NCBI GenBank assembly: GCA_905196835.1
Contig: CAJJWN010000010.1
Coordinates: 1 to 64,000, forward strand
Source of the DNA: an uncultured Prevotella sp.
GTDB taxonomy: Bacteria; Bacteroidota; Bacteroidia; Bacteroidales; Bacteroidaceae
Length of the DNA: 64,000 bases
Reading direction: 5' to 3'
In this document: piece after piece, positions 8,801-16,707 of the stretch
How the letters are laid out: every line of letters begins with the position of its first letter
Numbering within the stretch: position 1 is the stretch's first letter
Notes under the pieces: model-generated
Told to the model about the DNA's origin: nothing
The model's input: only the letters and a program-made list of their open reading frames with translations
The model's database searches: none
Made by a program: the position numbers and the translations under genes

Positions 8801-8982
8801 AGCTGAAGTTGCAGAATGTCAAGGTGTACATGAACTTGCAAAACGTTTATACGTGGACCAATTACAGCGGTTATGACCCCGAGGTCGGTGCAATGTATGG
8901 CGATGCGCTCATGACCGGCGTTGACTATGGCCGCTACCCGTCACCGCGTATCTATACGTTTGGTCTCAACATCTCGTTCTAA
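5815..8982 (+). CDS. SusC/RagA-family TonB-dependent outer-membrane transporter (xylan-type cluster)
   Basis: 1055 residues. A signal peptide (to about MAQ, residue 27) is followed by a carboxypeptidase-like N-terminal extension (VKGQVTDDQGPIIGATVREK), the TonB-box/plug start SEVVVVGYGQMKRSDVTGSV, plug motifs RIRGISSLN and ATAIYGARAANGVIMITTRR, and a 22-strand barrel ending in an aromatic residue (GLNISF). SusC proteins import glycan fragments across the outer membrane with the SusD lid encoded next (50-nt gap). Together with SusD, the IPT-domain lipoprotein and GH10 it matches the core of the XusC-XusD-XusE-Xyn10C cluster described in xylan-degrading Bacteroidetes (for example Prevotella bryantii), so xylo-oligosaccharide is the inferred cargo. 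Confidence 0.93.
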   Translation: MKHSIKVCKTLGLLILMSVFPLVAMAQGSAITVKGQVTDDQGPIIGATVREKGTKAVAVTDIDGNYTIKVNPGATLTFTYLGYQNKEVNVGNKTQVDVVMVSDAQALSEVVVVGYGQMKRSDVTGSVVSVNSEQIERAVPTSIDQVLQGRAAGVQIQANSGTPGANTSIRIRGISSLNSTNQPIFVIDGVVVEPQSTDTNDPLSSNNPLASINPSDIVSMDVLKDASATAIYGARAANGVIMITTRRGKAGEATITYDGYVGWQEMAKKLDMMNLREYAIHHNARSEQDILEASDAFVNPSALGNGTDWQDALFRSALMTSHNISVTGGSDRATYSISAGYLNQDGIAIGSGFKRLTLRGNTDAQVKKWLKASLSFSLTDSKQEVGADNNIIMNALQQQPSVAVRSADGSFDGPDDVYMPVNAVALAEMRENYNKKMNFRINGSLEATLYKGLTFKTELSADYNLNKFYYYEPDYTFGKLENNTRTGRWTKTDTKYWSWRNILTYQNTFAEKHAVNVMVGQEMSQSHWENQVSTATGFLTNSTHDPSAGDITASTGNGTQNDNSIFSYFGRAFYSYDDRYLVTATLRRDGSSRFAKGNRWGWFPSAALAWRVSNEKFMAKTSNVISNLKLRLGWGSTGNQNVSDWAYMAMLSSKSTPWGTGVLNGNTPNPDLKWETTTSWNVGFDLSLFRNRIEFIFDWYYKKTDDLLLQLPLPAYIGSYGQGAASNPWGNVGSMSNQGVEMTLNTVNIDKGGFQWRSSFTFSLNRNKVISLDTESASIDKTFQIGSDVLTVTRTVEGKPVGQLYGYKVIGRFDKAEDFYYKDANGVVKPVAIPEGSTISESGTWIGDYIFADINGDGVINNQDCTFIGDPQPDFTYGIGNTFSWKGFDLSIFFNGSYGNDILNLTGRELSDVRVNSNLLKECAGYAKLGVIDPNLPDNDFRNLYVTNPNSRLPRLSASTTNANNRVSDRYVEDGSYIRLQNISLSYTLPKSLVTKLKLQNVKVYMNLQNVYTWTNYSGYDPEVGAMYGDALMTGVDYGRYPSPRIYTFGLNISF

Positions 8983-9032
8983 TGCAGCGTGACAAAGGAA
9001 AAATCAAGATAACATCATATATTTAGAAAACA

Positions 9033-10745
9033 ATGAAAACCAAGATATATTTATTCGGTTCGCTCCTGGCTGTCGGATTGTTGACTACTTCATGCGCCGA
9101 AGATTTCCTCGACCAGGAGAATACTACCAGCCCCAATGCCGAGACCTTCTTCAACAGCGACGAGGCCATCGACCAGGCAATGTATCCGCTTTACAACTAT
9201 GTGTGGAACAGCTTTAACGACAAAGGCTATTACGGCATGGGCGACGGAAGGGCCAACAACATAACGGCGCAATACTCTGACTACATCTATCCCTATACCA
9301 ACTTCAACGAGACATCGCTAAGTCCTGGTCTGCAAGATGCTTGGGGAGCGCTTTACTCTGTCGTTGCGCAGGCAAGCAACGCGCTGAACAACATCAAAAC
9401 CCGCTCTACATCTAATGTAAGCGAAGAGGCGAAGACGCGCGGCATGGCCGAGGCTCGCTTCATGCGCGGTGTGGCTTACTGGTATATCGCTTCGCTGTGG
9501 GGTGACGCCATAATCTATAACAATACGAGCGACTTGGTAAACAATTATGTAATACCTGCCAGTCCGCAGATTGACGTAATGGAGTTTGCCGTCCGCGACC
9601 TTGAATATGCTGCCGCCAACCTGCCTGAAACGTCGCCTGCCGCAGGCCGTGTGAACAAGTACAGTGCTTACGGAATGCTCTCACGCGTATATCTCTCAAT
9701 GGCGGGACTTACCACAGACGGGCAGTATGACGGCACGAACGCCGCTACCGACTTCAACCGCGGAACGCGTAACACCTATTATCTCGACCTCGCAAAGAAG
9801 GCGGCTCTCAAAGTAGTGGAAGAGTCAAGCTTTGACTTGATGGAAGAGTACGGCGACTTGTTCAAGATTGAAAACAACAACTGCAAGGAAGACATGTTCC
9901 AGCTTCAGTGGAACCAGGGCTCTACCGACGCTATCGGTTGGGGCTGCAACCAGACCATTACGTCGTATTTCGGATGGTCAACGATGGTCTGCGACGGTAC
10001 AAACTGGGGTGGAGCCACTTACTGCTCTTGGGACTTGTTTAAGGAATATGAGGCCGACGACAAGCGCAAGCATGAGTCTGTGGCTTGGTATGGAGAGAAA
10101 TATCCCGAACTTAACACCCGTGGCGGTGGTTATACTTATGGTATAACGGAAGACCCAGGCACCCAAGGTGCCAACATAAAGAAATATGTAGTCGGCACAA
10201 TTGACGACAACGGCGTAAGCTACAAGCAGTCGAGCGGTATCAATACGCACATGCTCCGTCTGGCAGAAGTTTACCTCAACCTGGCCGAGGCGATACTTGG
10301 CAACGACCAGTCAACCCGTGACCAGACCGCGCTTTACTACTTCAACGAGTTGCGTTTACGTGCCGGTCTTGCCACAAAGAGCTCAATAACATACGAAGAC
10401 TTGCGCCATGAGCGCCGCGTAGAGTTGGCTTTCGAGGGACAGTATTGGTACGACTTGCTCCGCCGCTCGTACTACAAGCAGCAGGAAGTCATCAACTACA
10501 TCAACAATCAAGACCGCAACGCGTCTTATTACGATTCTGAAACTCATGAGTACAAGCTTGACGATGACTGGACCAATCCCGGTCCCGGTGTGGGTGTTGC
10601 CACAGAAAGAAGCCTGCGCCTGCCTTACTCTGACGCAGACCAGAACCGCAACCACTACCTCCAGACAGACGGTAACGGCAAGCTTCAGACCGTGCCTTAC
10701 GAGTTTGGCGAGCGTGAAGTGTCAGAAGAAGAACTGTTTAATTAA
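9033..10745 (+). CDS. SusD/RagB-family surface lipoprotein (xylan-type cluster)
   Basis: 570 residues. A lipoprotein signal peptide with lipobox LLTTSC places the mature N-terminus at a lipidated Cys. Family marks include CAEDFLDQENTTSPN after the lipobox, ARFMRGVAYWYIASLWGD, an alpha-helical TPR-like body and, near the C-terminus, LRLAEVYLNLAEAILG and DLRHERRVELAFEGQYWYDL. SusD proteins bind glycan at the surface and close over SusC. Expressed from the SusC promoter; a GC-rich palindromic repeat follows the stop. Confidence 0.93.
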   Translation: MKTKIYLFGSLLAVGLLTTSCAEDFLDQENTTSPNAETFFNSDEAIDQAMYPLYNYVWNSFNDKGYYGMGDGRANNITAQYSDYIYPYTNFNETSLSPGLQDAWGALYSVVAQASNALNNIKTRSTSNVSEEAKTRGMAEARFMRGVAYWYIASLWGDAIIYNNTSDLVNNYVIPASPQIDVMEFAVRDLEYAAANLPETSPAAGRVNKYSAYGMLSRVYLSMAGLTTDGQYDGTNAATDFNRGTRNTYYLDLAKKAALKVVEESSFDLMEEYGDLFKIENNNCKEDMFQLQWNQGSTDAIGWGCNQTITSYFGWSTMVCDGTNWGGATYCSWDLFKEYEADDKRKHESVAWYGEKYPELNTRGGGYTYGITEDPGTQGANIKKYVVGTIDDNGVSYKQSSGINTHMLRLAEVYLNLAEAILGNDQSTRDQTALYYFNELRLRAGLATKSSITYEDLRHERRVELAFEGQYWYDLLRRSYYKQQEVINYINNQDRNASYYDSETHEYKLDDDWTNPGPGVGVATERSLRLPYSDADQNRNHYLQTDGNGKLQTVPYEFGEREVSEEELFN

Positions 10746-10755
10746 TTAAATGATA

Positions 10756-10838
10756 GCCCCTCCCGACCTCCCCGGTAGGGAGGAGCTGACAAACGAAAGT
10801 AAACCAAGCCCCTCCCCACCGGGGAGGCAGGGAGGGGC
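10756..10838. repeat. GC-rich palindromic repeat (GCCCCTCCC type)
   Basis: Arms at 10756-10787 and 10807-10838 are near-perfect reverse complements; each arm is itself a hairpin (CCTCCCCGG / CCGGGGAGG). The loop is about 19 nt. It lies between the SusD stop and the next ATG, so it is transcribed within the operon and may act as an mRNA stabiliser or attenuator. I recall similar GCCCCTCCC repeats as common in Bacteroidetes genomes. Confidence 0.85.
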
Positions 10839-10857
10839 AAAAAACGACAAATTCATC

Positions 10858-12273
10858 ATGAAAACATTAAGATATATTTGGATGTTGTGCCTCGCGGTGG
10901 TTGCTGTCGGCTTCACATCGTGCGACGATGACGATGAGGCTTCAGGCAGCTCGGCCATTACCGTGACGCAGATTTACCTTGAAGACGCCGACGCAACGGT
11001 GACCGACCGCCCCGTGGACTTTGTCCGTCTCGGCCAGACAATACGTATTGAAGGTTCCGGTTTCAAGGGACTGAAAGAGTTGTACATCAACGGTTACGAG
11101 ACATACTTCAACACGGCGTATGTCACCAACACCAACATGATTGTGTCAGTAAGCACCGATACACCTGTGACTGACGCCGACCCGGAGGCGCGTAACACTA
11201 TCCGCTTCGTCAAGAGCGGCACGGAGTATGTCTATGAGTTCGACATCCGCGCAGCTTCTCCTGTCATTACGAGCGTTGATAACACGCTGCCGCAACCCGG
11301 AGAGACCGTCACCGTCTACGGCGAGAACCTTCAGGAAACTACCATTGTGACGCTGCCTGATGGCACGCAGGTGACCGAGACCGACATCACCAATGCTCCC
11401 GAGGATGAAGAGGGCGAATGGTTTTCGTTCGTGATGCCGAGTGGTGTCAGCGGCTACGGTGCACTTACCATTACATGCGCCAACGGTACGGCGAAGACGG
11501 CCGAGTATTTTAACAACCGCACTTGCATGGTGCTCGACTTTGACGGCACAGGCACACAAGGTGCATGGAATTGGAGCGAGACCGGCAGCATGATTGATGC
11601 TACTGACCTCGTTGACGACCCGCTTGGCACAGGCCGTGGCACGGTGCTCAAAATCATCCCCGACCGCCTCTTGCAGGCCGGAGGTATAGCTGCAAGCAAG
11701 GCGCGTGCCACAGAATGTTGGACGGCAGGCAAGGACGACGCTACGGGAATGGACGACTGGAGCCGCATGTACGAGTTTATTTCAGACACAACTCTGCTTA
11801 CCGACGTAGCGTTCCAGTTCGACATATACGTGCCTGACTCTTGGGTAGGTACCGGCCACATACAGCTTTGCCTGATGAACAACTTTAACTTCGGCGGCAT
11901 AGGCTCTGATGACGATTCCGACAGCAAGCAGTGCGCATTCTATTGCCCGTGGATAGTTGACGGCAAGGCCGTTCCGTTCTCTACCGAAGGTAAGTGGATG
12001 ACGGTAACGATACCGTTCAGCGAGTTTGGCAAGTATGCGGCAGAGATGGCTGACGGCGACGCTCCTACGTTTGCAGAAGTTGTGGCAGACCGTAATGCCG
12101 CTACATATTCAAACTTCGGCATGGGCTTTGTCAACACCGACTTCACGCTTGACGGTCTCGAGGTAAAGTCTACCATCTGCAAGCAGGAAATCTACATAGA
12201 CAACTGGCGCGTAGTACCGTGCAAGAGCGAGATTATATCCGATTTCCCCGACGAGGAGGAGACGGCAGAGTAA
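10858..12273 (+). CDS. Surface glycan-binding lipoprotein with IPT/TIG-like domains (XusE-like)
   Basis: 471 residues from ATG 10858; an upstream in-frame ATG (10750) would translate the palindromic repeat and is rejected. Signal peptide with lipobox VGFTSC, then an acidic CDDDDEASGS linker typical of surface-exported lipoproteins. Two immunoglobulin-like IPT/TIG-type modules follow (ITVTQIYLEDADATVTDRPV; then VITSVDNTLPQPGETVTVYG) and a C-terminal beta-rich domain (about 250-471) starting MVLDFDGTGTQGAWNW, which probably binds carbohydrate. Its place between SusD and GH10 matches XusE of xylan clusters. Binding of xylan is inferred from context; no binding residues can be assigned. Confidence 0.82.
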   Translation: MKTLRYIWMLCLAVVAVGFTSCDDDDEASGSSAITVTQIYLEDADATVTDRPVDFVRLGQTIRIEGSGFKGLKELYINGYETYFNTAYVTNTNMIVSVSTDTPVTDADPEARNTIRFVKSGTEYVYEFDIRAASPVITSVDNTLPQPGETVTVYGENLQETTIVTLPDGTQVTETDITNAPEDEEGEWFSFVMPSGVSGYGALTITCANGTAKTAEYFNNRTCMVLDFDGTGTQGAWNWSETGSMIDATDLVDDPLGTGRGTVLKIIPDRLLQAGGIAASKARATECWTAGKDDATGMDDWSRMYEFISDTTLLTDVAFQFDIYVPDSWVGTGHIQLCLMNNFNFGGIGSDDDSDSKQCAFYCPWIVDGKAVPFSTEGKWMTVTIPFSEFGKYAAEMADGDAPTFAEVVADRNAATYSNFGMGFVNTDFTLDGLEVKSTICKQEIYIDNWRVVPCKSEIISDFPDEEETAE

Positions 12274-12292
12274 TAGGCGCATTCCGGCTAAC

Positions 12293-12344
12293 AAGTGACA
12301 AGCAGGCCGGGCGCAAATAACACTTGCCGGCCTGCCCGTCACTT
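12293..12344. repeat. Palindromic element between the XusE-like gene and GH10
   Basis: Arms AAGTGAC-AA-GCAGGCCGG (12293-12310) and CCGGCCTGC-CC-GTCACTT (12327-12344) are reverse complements except for 2 nt; loop about 16 nt. No T-tract follows, so it is not a classical terminator. Confidence 0.75.
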
Positions 12345-12382
12345 AAAACCTGTCAACTTACAAACAATAAACAGAAAATATC

Positions 12383-14281
12383 ATGAAACTGAATAACATA
12401 ATATTCCCCATGCTGGCAGGCTCGCTTCTGCTTGTCGGCTGTTACGACGAGAAGATGGATTGGCATACGCCCGACGGCCACAACCCCGTGACTACGGACG
12501 ATATTCCACTGCAATTGCAGGAGCAAATCGACCATTACGACTACATAAAGAACTACATGGCCGAGTATATGCCCGGCACGCCTATCGGCGTCGGCCTTTC
12601 GGCGGACAAGTATCTCGACGAGGAAGACCCCGATTATGCGGCATTGTGCGACAACCATTTCTCGCAGTTTGTTACCGGCAACGCCATGAAGATGGATGCA
12701 ATGGTAAATCCTGACGGCACGCTTAATACGTCCAAGCTTGACGCTTTCCTTACCAAGGCACCGGACGACGACGTGGAGATTTTCGGCCACAACTTCATCT
12801 GGCATACGCAGCAACAGCAGGCTTATTTGTTGTCGTTAATAGCTCCGAAAATGATTGTTGAGACTGACGGCGACATCATCACAATGCTCCAGAACGGCGA
12901 CTTCGAGTCGGGAAAGCTTGCCCCCTGGGATGGATGGGGCGGCGAGTCTACCCGTGAAGTCGTAGCAGGCGAAGGCGTTGACGGCTCGTATGCGGCCAAG
13001 CTTTACAACCCTGCGGCAGGCAGCGAGTATTCTTCGCAGTTCGTTTATAACCTTTCTGCGCCGTTGGAAAACGGTAAGACATACGTCTTGAGGTTTCAAA
13101 TCCGCGCCGAACAACCCGGCGGCTCTATCCAGTTTGCATGGCAGAACCTTAGCTATGGCAACGGCGAAATATACCACATGTTTGACAACATAGGCACTGA
13201 CTGGGTTACGTTCGAGGAAGAGTTTACATGTACCAAGGATGACGCGCAGCAGCTCTGTTTCAACTTCGGAAAGGTGGCTACCACTTATTACATCGACAAC
13301 ATCGAGTTCGGTACGCGCAAGGAAGAGGCCGAGCAGCAGCAAGCCAACCGCGCAACGCGCGCTACCACCATCACCTACGAGCTTAAGACGCTTGAAGAGA
13401 AACGCACGGCGTTGCTCGGAGCAATGGAGAGTTGGATAGGCGGAATGCTCCAGCATGTCCAGCATGTCAGCGGCAACCAGCGTTTCGTAGGCTGGGATGT
13501 AATCAACGAGCCCATCACCGATGACGGTTACTATCGTGGAATAGACGGCCATTTCGGCGGAACGGTGGAAGATGACAACGGCAACACCGTGTACGACCAG
13601 GAGCCTACCGAGTCAACTACCGACGGCCTGAACCTTAACTGGGGCAGCGGCCACTTCTACTGGGGCTACTACCTTGGCAAGGACTACGCCGTAAAGGCGT
13701 TCGAGCTGGCGCGCAAGTACGCTCCCGCCGACATGAAGCTGTACGTTAACGACTACAATTTGGAGACAAATCCGTCGAAACTGGCCAAGCTCATCGAGTT
13801 TGTCAACTACATCGACCAGAACAGCTCTACGCAGGTGGACGGCATAGCTACGCAGATGCACGTTGACATGAACAACATTACGCGCGAGCAGGTAGACCAG
13901 ATGTTCCAGACGATGGCCGCCACGGGCAAGCTGGTACGCGTCAGCGAGCTTGACGTTAAGGTGGGCACGGCTACTCCTTCGGCAGACCAGCAGCAGCAAC
14001 AGGCCGACGTTTATCAGATGATAATCGAGTCTTACAAGGCCAATGTGCCCGAGGCTCAGCGCGGAGGCTTTGTTATCTGGGGCGTGTCTGACGCTGCCGA
14101 CGAGCATGTTTATTGGATTCCTAACGACGCGCCCAACCTCTTCGACGCCAACTACGGGCGCAAGGTGGCTTACAAGGGCGTGTGCGACGGCATCGCAGGC
14201 AAGGACATCGGCGCGGAGTTTACCGGCGACATGTGGAAGGAGAACACCGATGCTGACGACGAGGAAGAAACACTTGAATAA
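12383..14281 (+). CDS. GH10 endo-beta-1,4-xylanase with inserted carbohydrate-binding domain, lipoprotein
   Basis: 632 residues. Lipobox LLLVGC predicts a lipidated, probably surface-exposed enzyme. The GH10 barrel starts at about residue 50 (HNFIWHTQ near 135-142), is interrupted at about 168-310 by a beta-sandwich that looks like a CBM4/CBM22-type module (NGDFESGKLAPWDGW to YYIDNIEFG), and resumes at about 330. Catalytic acid/base is the Glu of GWDVINEP (about 376), nucleophile the Glu of VSELDV (about 522). Insertion of binding modules inside the barrel is the known architecture of Xyn10C-type enzymes. It makes the surface endo-cut that feeds the SusCD pair. The acidic tail (DADDEEETLE) is unremarkable. 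Confidence 0.93.
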   Translation: MKLNNIIFPMLAGSLLLVGCYDEKMDWHTPDGHNPVTTDDIPLQLQEQIDHYDYIKNYMAEYMPGTPIGVGLSADKYLDEEDPDYAALCDNHFSQFVTGNAMKMDAMVNPDGTLNTSKLDAFLTKAPDDDVEIFGHNFIWHTQQQQAYLLSLIAPKMIVETDGDIITMLQNGDFESGKLAPWDGWGGESTREVVAGEGVDGSYAAKLYNPAAGSEYSSQFVYNLSAPLENGKTYVLRFQIRAEQPGGSIQFAWQNLSYGNGEIYHMFDNIGTDWVTFEEEFTCTKDDAQQLCFNFGKVATTYYIDNIEFGTRKEEAEQQQANRATRATTITYELKTLEEKRTALLGAMESWIGGMLQHVQHVSGNQRFVGWDVINEPITDDGYYRGIDGHFGGTVEDDNGNTVYDQEPTESTTDGLNLNWGSGHFYWGYYLGKDYAVKAFELARKYAPADMKLYVNDYNLETNPSKLAKLIEFVNYIDQNSSTQVDGIATQMHVDMNNITREQVDQMFQTMAATGKLVRVSELDVKVGTATPSADQQQQQADVYQMIIESYKANVPEAQRGGFVIWGVSDAADEHVYWIPNDAPNLFDANYGRKVAYKGVCDGIAGKDIGAEFTGDMWKENTDADDEEETLE

Positions 14282-14304
14282 TACATAGTTTGAAACACTC
14301 TCTT

Positions 14305-14399
14305 CAAAGGCCGTCTTTTGCTCGACAAAAGGCGGCCTTTTAGCGTGCGAAAGGCCGTCTTTTACAATGCGAAAGACGGTCTTTTGCACGCCGTTTTGC
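14305..14399. repeat. Array of AAAGGCCGTCTTTT-type units (array 3)
   Basis: Four units: CAAAGGCCGTCTTTTGC (14305), ACAAAAGGCGGCCTTTTA (about 14324), CGAAAGGCCGTCTTTTAC (about 14348) and CGAAAGACGGTCTTTTGC (about 14370), then CGTTTTGCG. It lies after the GH10 stop and before the pncB promoter, so it is outside the pncB transcript. Confidence 0.88.
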
Positions 14400-14473
14400 G
14401 ACGTGCCGGTAAGTGGCTGTACGTCAAAGCGTTGCAAGATTGCGGCCCTCCGGCTATAAAAAGGCGGTGAGGG

Positions 14474-14505
14474 TTTGCGTAATTCAAAAACAAATGTTAC
14501 CTTTG
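14474..14505 (+). promoter_or_regulatory. Promoter of pncB
   Basis: TTTG (14474-14477), 20-nt spacer, TACCTTTG (14498-14505). Predicted start near 14512, a leader of about 50 nt to the ATG at 14563; this excludes the in-frame start at 14413. Confidence 0.7.
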
Positions 14506-14562
14506 GCATGGGCTTCCGCGCAGAGCGAAAGCGTGCCCGGGCCTGCGAAAAAACGTTTTACG

Positions 14563-15768
14563 ATGAAGCAAATCATAACCCACTTTACCGACGACGACCT
14601 GTACAAGTTTACCATGTGCTGCGCCGTGATTGACAATTTTCCGCGCGCGCAGGTCAAGTACACCTTTACCGACCGTGACAACACTGTATATCCGCCGGGC
14701 TTCGCCGACGAGCTTACGCGGCAGATTGCCGCGCTCGAGGATGTCGTCATAACCGACGACGAGGTTGATTTCATGCGCCGCCGATGCTATTATCTGCCCG
14801 AATGGTTTTTCATCTACTTAAAGGGCTTCCGCTTCAGCCGCCGTTGGGCAAGGGCGTGGCAGGACGACGAGGGGCATCTCAGTGTTGAGTTCGAGGGCGG
14901 ATGGGCCGAGACAATTTTCCTTGAAGTCAAGGTGCTGGCTATAATCTCCGACCTTTACTATGAGATGACGGGGCAAGACAGCCGTTTCGACTACGACGCC
15001 TATTACCATAAGACGTACCGCAAGGCCGAGCGGCTGCTGGCCGCAGGTTGCGTGTTCAGCGATTTCGGCACGCGCCGCCGCGCCTCGTTCCGCGCCGAAG
15101 ACACCGTAATACGCGCCATGAAGGACTGCTACCAGAGCCAGGAATGGCCGGGAAGGTTCGTCGGCACGAGCAACGTCTACCTTGCCATGAAGCACGACGT
15201 GCTGCCCGTAGGCACCATGGCTCACGAGTTTGTGTGCGCCATAGGCGGCATGTACGGCCCGCAGATGGCCAACCACATAGCCATGAACTCGTGGCGAAAC
15301 ACGTTCCGCGGCGCGCTCGGCACGTATCTTTACGACAGCTTCGGGTGGAACATCTTCAGCCTAAACTTCTCCGAAGACTTTGCCAACCTGTTCAAGGGAC
15401 TGCGCATAGACAGCGGAGACAACCGCGAGCAGCTTATGCGCATAGTGGAGAAATACCGCTCATTGGGCATCGACCCTACCACCAAGCAGGTGATATTCAG
15501 CAACGCCCTTGACACCGACGGAGCCATAGCCATACAGCAGTATGCCAAGGATTACTGCCAGCCTTCGTTCGGAATAGGCACCCACTTCACCAACGACTTC
15601 GACGGAGTGAAGCCGATGAACATCGTCATCAAGCTCGTTGCGGCCAAGATAACGGAATCGTGGACGTTCTATAACGACACGTGCAAGCTAAGCGAGGACG
15701 AGGGCAAGCACGTTGGCAAGCCCGAGGTTGTGGAGCGTTTCATGAGCGCGCTGCACATGAAAGGCTGA
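14563..15768 (+). CDS. pncB: Nicotinate phosphoribosyltransferase
   Basis: 401 residues from ATG 14563 (MKQIITHFTDDDLYKFTMCC). Characteristic segments: DLYKFTM at the N-terminus, FSDFGTRRRASFRAED, VGTSNVYLAMKHDVLPVGTM AHE region with the catalytic His, LRIDSGDNREQ and FGIGTHFTNDF. The enzyme joins nicotinate and PRPP, with ATP hydrolysis, to give nicotinate mononucleotide in NAD salvage (cytosolic). It has its own promoter and is a housekeeping gene between the xylan cluster and the MscS operon. Its 3' end faces the DUF3795 gene across a palindromic element that may end both transcripts. Confidence 0.94.
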   Translation: MKQIITHFTDDDLYKFTMCCAVIDNFPRAQVKYTFTDRDNTVYPPGFADELTRQIAALEDVVITDDEVDFMRRRCYYLPEWFFIYLKGFRFSRRWARAWQDDEGHLSVEFEGGWAETIFLEVKVLAIISDLYYEMTGQDSRFDYDAYYHKTYRKAERLLAAGCVFSDFGTRRRASFRAEDTVIRAMKDCYQSQEWPGRFVGTSNVYLAMKHDVLPVGTMAHEFVCAIGGMYGPQMANHIAMNSWRNTFRGALGTYLYDSFGWNIFSLNFSEDFANLFKGLRIDSGDNREQLMRIVEKYRSLGIDPTTKQVIFSNALDTDGAIAIQQYAKDYCQPSFGIGTHFTNDFDGVKPMNIVIKLVAAKITESWTFYNDTCKLSEDEGKHVGKPEVVERFMSALHMKG

Positions 15769-15793
15769 CGTTTACAAGCAAAACAATATTGGT

Positions 15794-15949
15794 TTTGTAT
15801 TAGGACACACCCTTTGTAGGGACATAATTCATTATGTCCGTATGTTCTGAAAGAACGTTTTTATTATGCTGCGTATTAGATAATACGCCCCTTCGTGGCG
15901 TGCGGACATAATAAATTATGTCCCTACAAAGGGTGTGTTTTTTGTATTA
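15794..15949. repeat. MITE-like element: 35-bp inverted repeats with 10-bp flanking direct repeats
   Basis: Arms at 15806-15840 and 15904-15938 match at 34 of 35 positions and contain TAGGGACATAAT-type palindromes themselves. The sequence TTTTGTATTA occurs directly repeated just outside both ends (15794-15803 and 15940-15949), like a target-site duplication. There is no coding capacity inside. The right direct repeat overlaps the stop codon of the DUF3795 gene. I recall similar GGGACATAATTTATTATGTCC repeats in other Bacteroidetes. Confidence 0.8.
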
Positions 15950-16213
15950 CTTATGTTTTTTCATCAATCTTTCCTTTGCCTTCGGGTTGCGTCTTAGCAG
16001 TTCGGCGAGGGTAGGGCACGTATCGGTCAGTGCGCATCCGCCGCATGTTTCGAGCCCTCTCGCCATGACGCAGCGGCGTATCTCGCAGCCGTTGTCGCAG
16101 TAGTCTAACCGCAGGCCGTCGCCCCGGCAGCCGCAGCATACCTGCGTCGGCGTGCCGCTGTACATCGGGCATCCGCTGCAATCAAAGCCGCAGCAGGCTG
16201 TTGTGCCGTTCAT
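15947..16213 (-). CDS. Cysteine-rich DUF3795-like protein
   Basis: 88 residues, 12 of them cysteine: ACCGFDCSGCPMY, VCCGCRGDGLRLDYC, CEIRRC and CGGCALTDTC. The CG-x-DC-x-x-C start and spacing resemble DUF3795, a small predicted zinc- or iron-sulfur-binding family of unknown role. The ATG overlaps the stop of the GNAT gene by 4 nt, showing translational coupling as the last gene of the leftward operon. The stop codon lies in the direct repeat flanking the MITE-like element, so the final residues may have been altered by its insertion. Confidence 0.8.
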   Translation of the reverse strand: MNGTTACCGFDCSGCPMYSGTPTQVCCGCRGDGLRLDYCDNGCEIRRCVMARGLETCGGCALTDTCPTLAELLRRNPKAKERLMKKHK

Positions 16214-16671
16214 TTCAGTCTCATTCTTAGTATATGGAAGGGATTTCCCTGGTCGTCGGTCTCGTCGCGACGGTATTCCTCGAAGCCCATGTGCCGGTAA
16301 AAGCCGGCAGCTTTGGGGTTTTGCTCGTTCACGTCGACGAGCGTTGCGCCGTAGTCTTTTACCGCAATGCCGACCAGCTGTCGGCCTATGCCTTTGCCAA
16401 AGAACTCCGGCGCGGCGAAAAGCATCTCTATTTTGCCGTCCTGTATGCCGCAGAACGCCGTGTATTCCTGCCCTTCACTGGTAATGAGTAGCGTGTCAAT
16501 GGCCTGCAATGCCTCCTTTACGTAAGGCTTGAGGTTGGCTATGTCGCTCCCGGTAAGGAAGTGGTGGCTTGCCCTTACAGAGCTTTCCCACAGGCAGGTT
16601 AGGGCTTCTGTGAGGGCGGTGTCGCGCTGTTCTTTCTTTAATTCGGTTATGGTTGTCGTCGTCTTCATCAT
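16210..16671 (-). CDS. GNAT-family N-acetyltransferase
   Basis: 153 residues. The acetyl-CoA-binding loop is seen as LFAAPEFFGKGIGRQLVGIA (R/Q-x-x-G-x-G/A type) with the preceding beta strand GKIEMLFAAP, followed by LVDVNEQNPKAAGFYRHMGF, the usual C-terminal GNAT motif. The N-terminal WESSVRASHHFLTGSDI segment is typical of the YjaB/PhnO-like group. Substrate unknown. It starts 36 nt after the MscS stop and overlaps DUF3795 by 4 nt: one operon. A start at residue 2 (also Met) is equally possible. Confidence 0.88.
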   Translation of the reverse strand: MMKTTTTITELKKEQRDTALTEALTCLWESSVRASHHFLTGSDIANLKPYVKEALQAIDTLLITSEGQEYTAFCGIQDGKIEMLFAAPEFFGKGIGRQLVGIAVKDYGATLVDVNEQNPKAAGFYRHMGFEEYRRDETDDQGNPFHILRMRLK

Positions 16672-16707
16672 GTTTTGAGTGATGAAATGATGTATGCCGG
16701 TTTGCCG

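Noticed and set aside
10750..10857. N-terminal extension of the XusE-like lipoprotein (MIAPPDLPGREELT...)
   Set aside because: It is the translated GC-rich palindromic repeat; the lipoprotein signal peptide starts at ATG 10858.
13613..14509. 298-codon frame antisense to GH10
   Set aside because: Shadow frame that runs into array 3, whose repeat DNA supplies its N-terminus.
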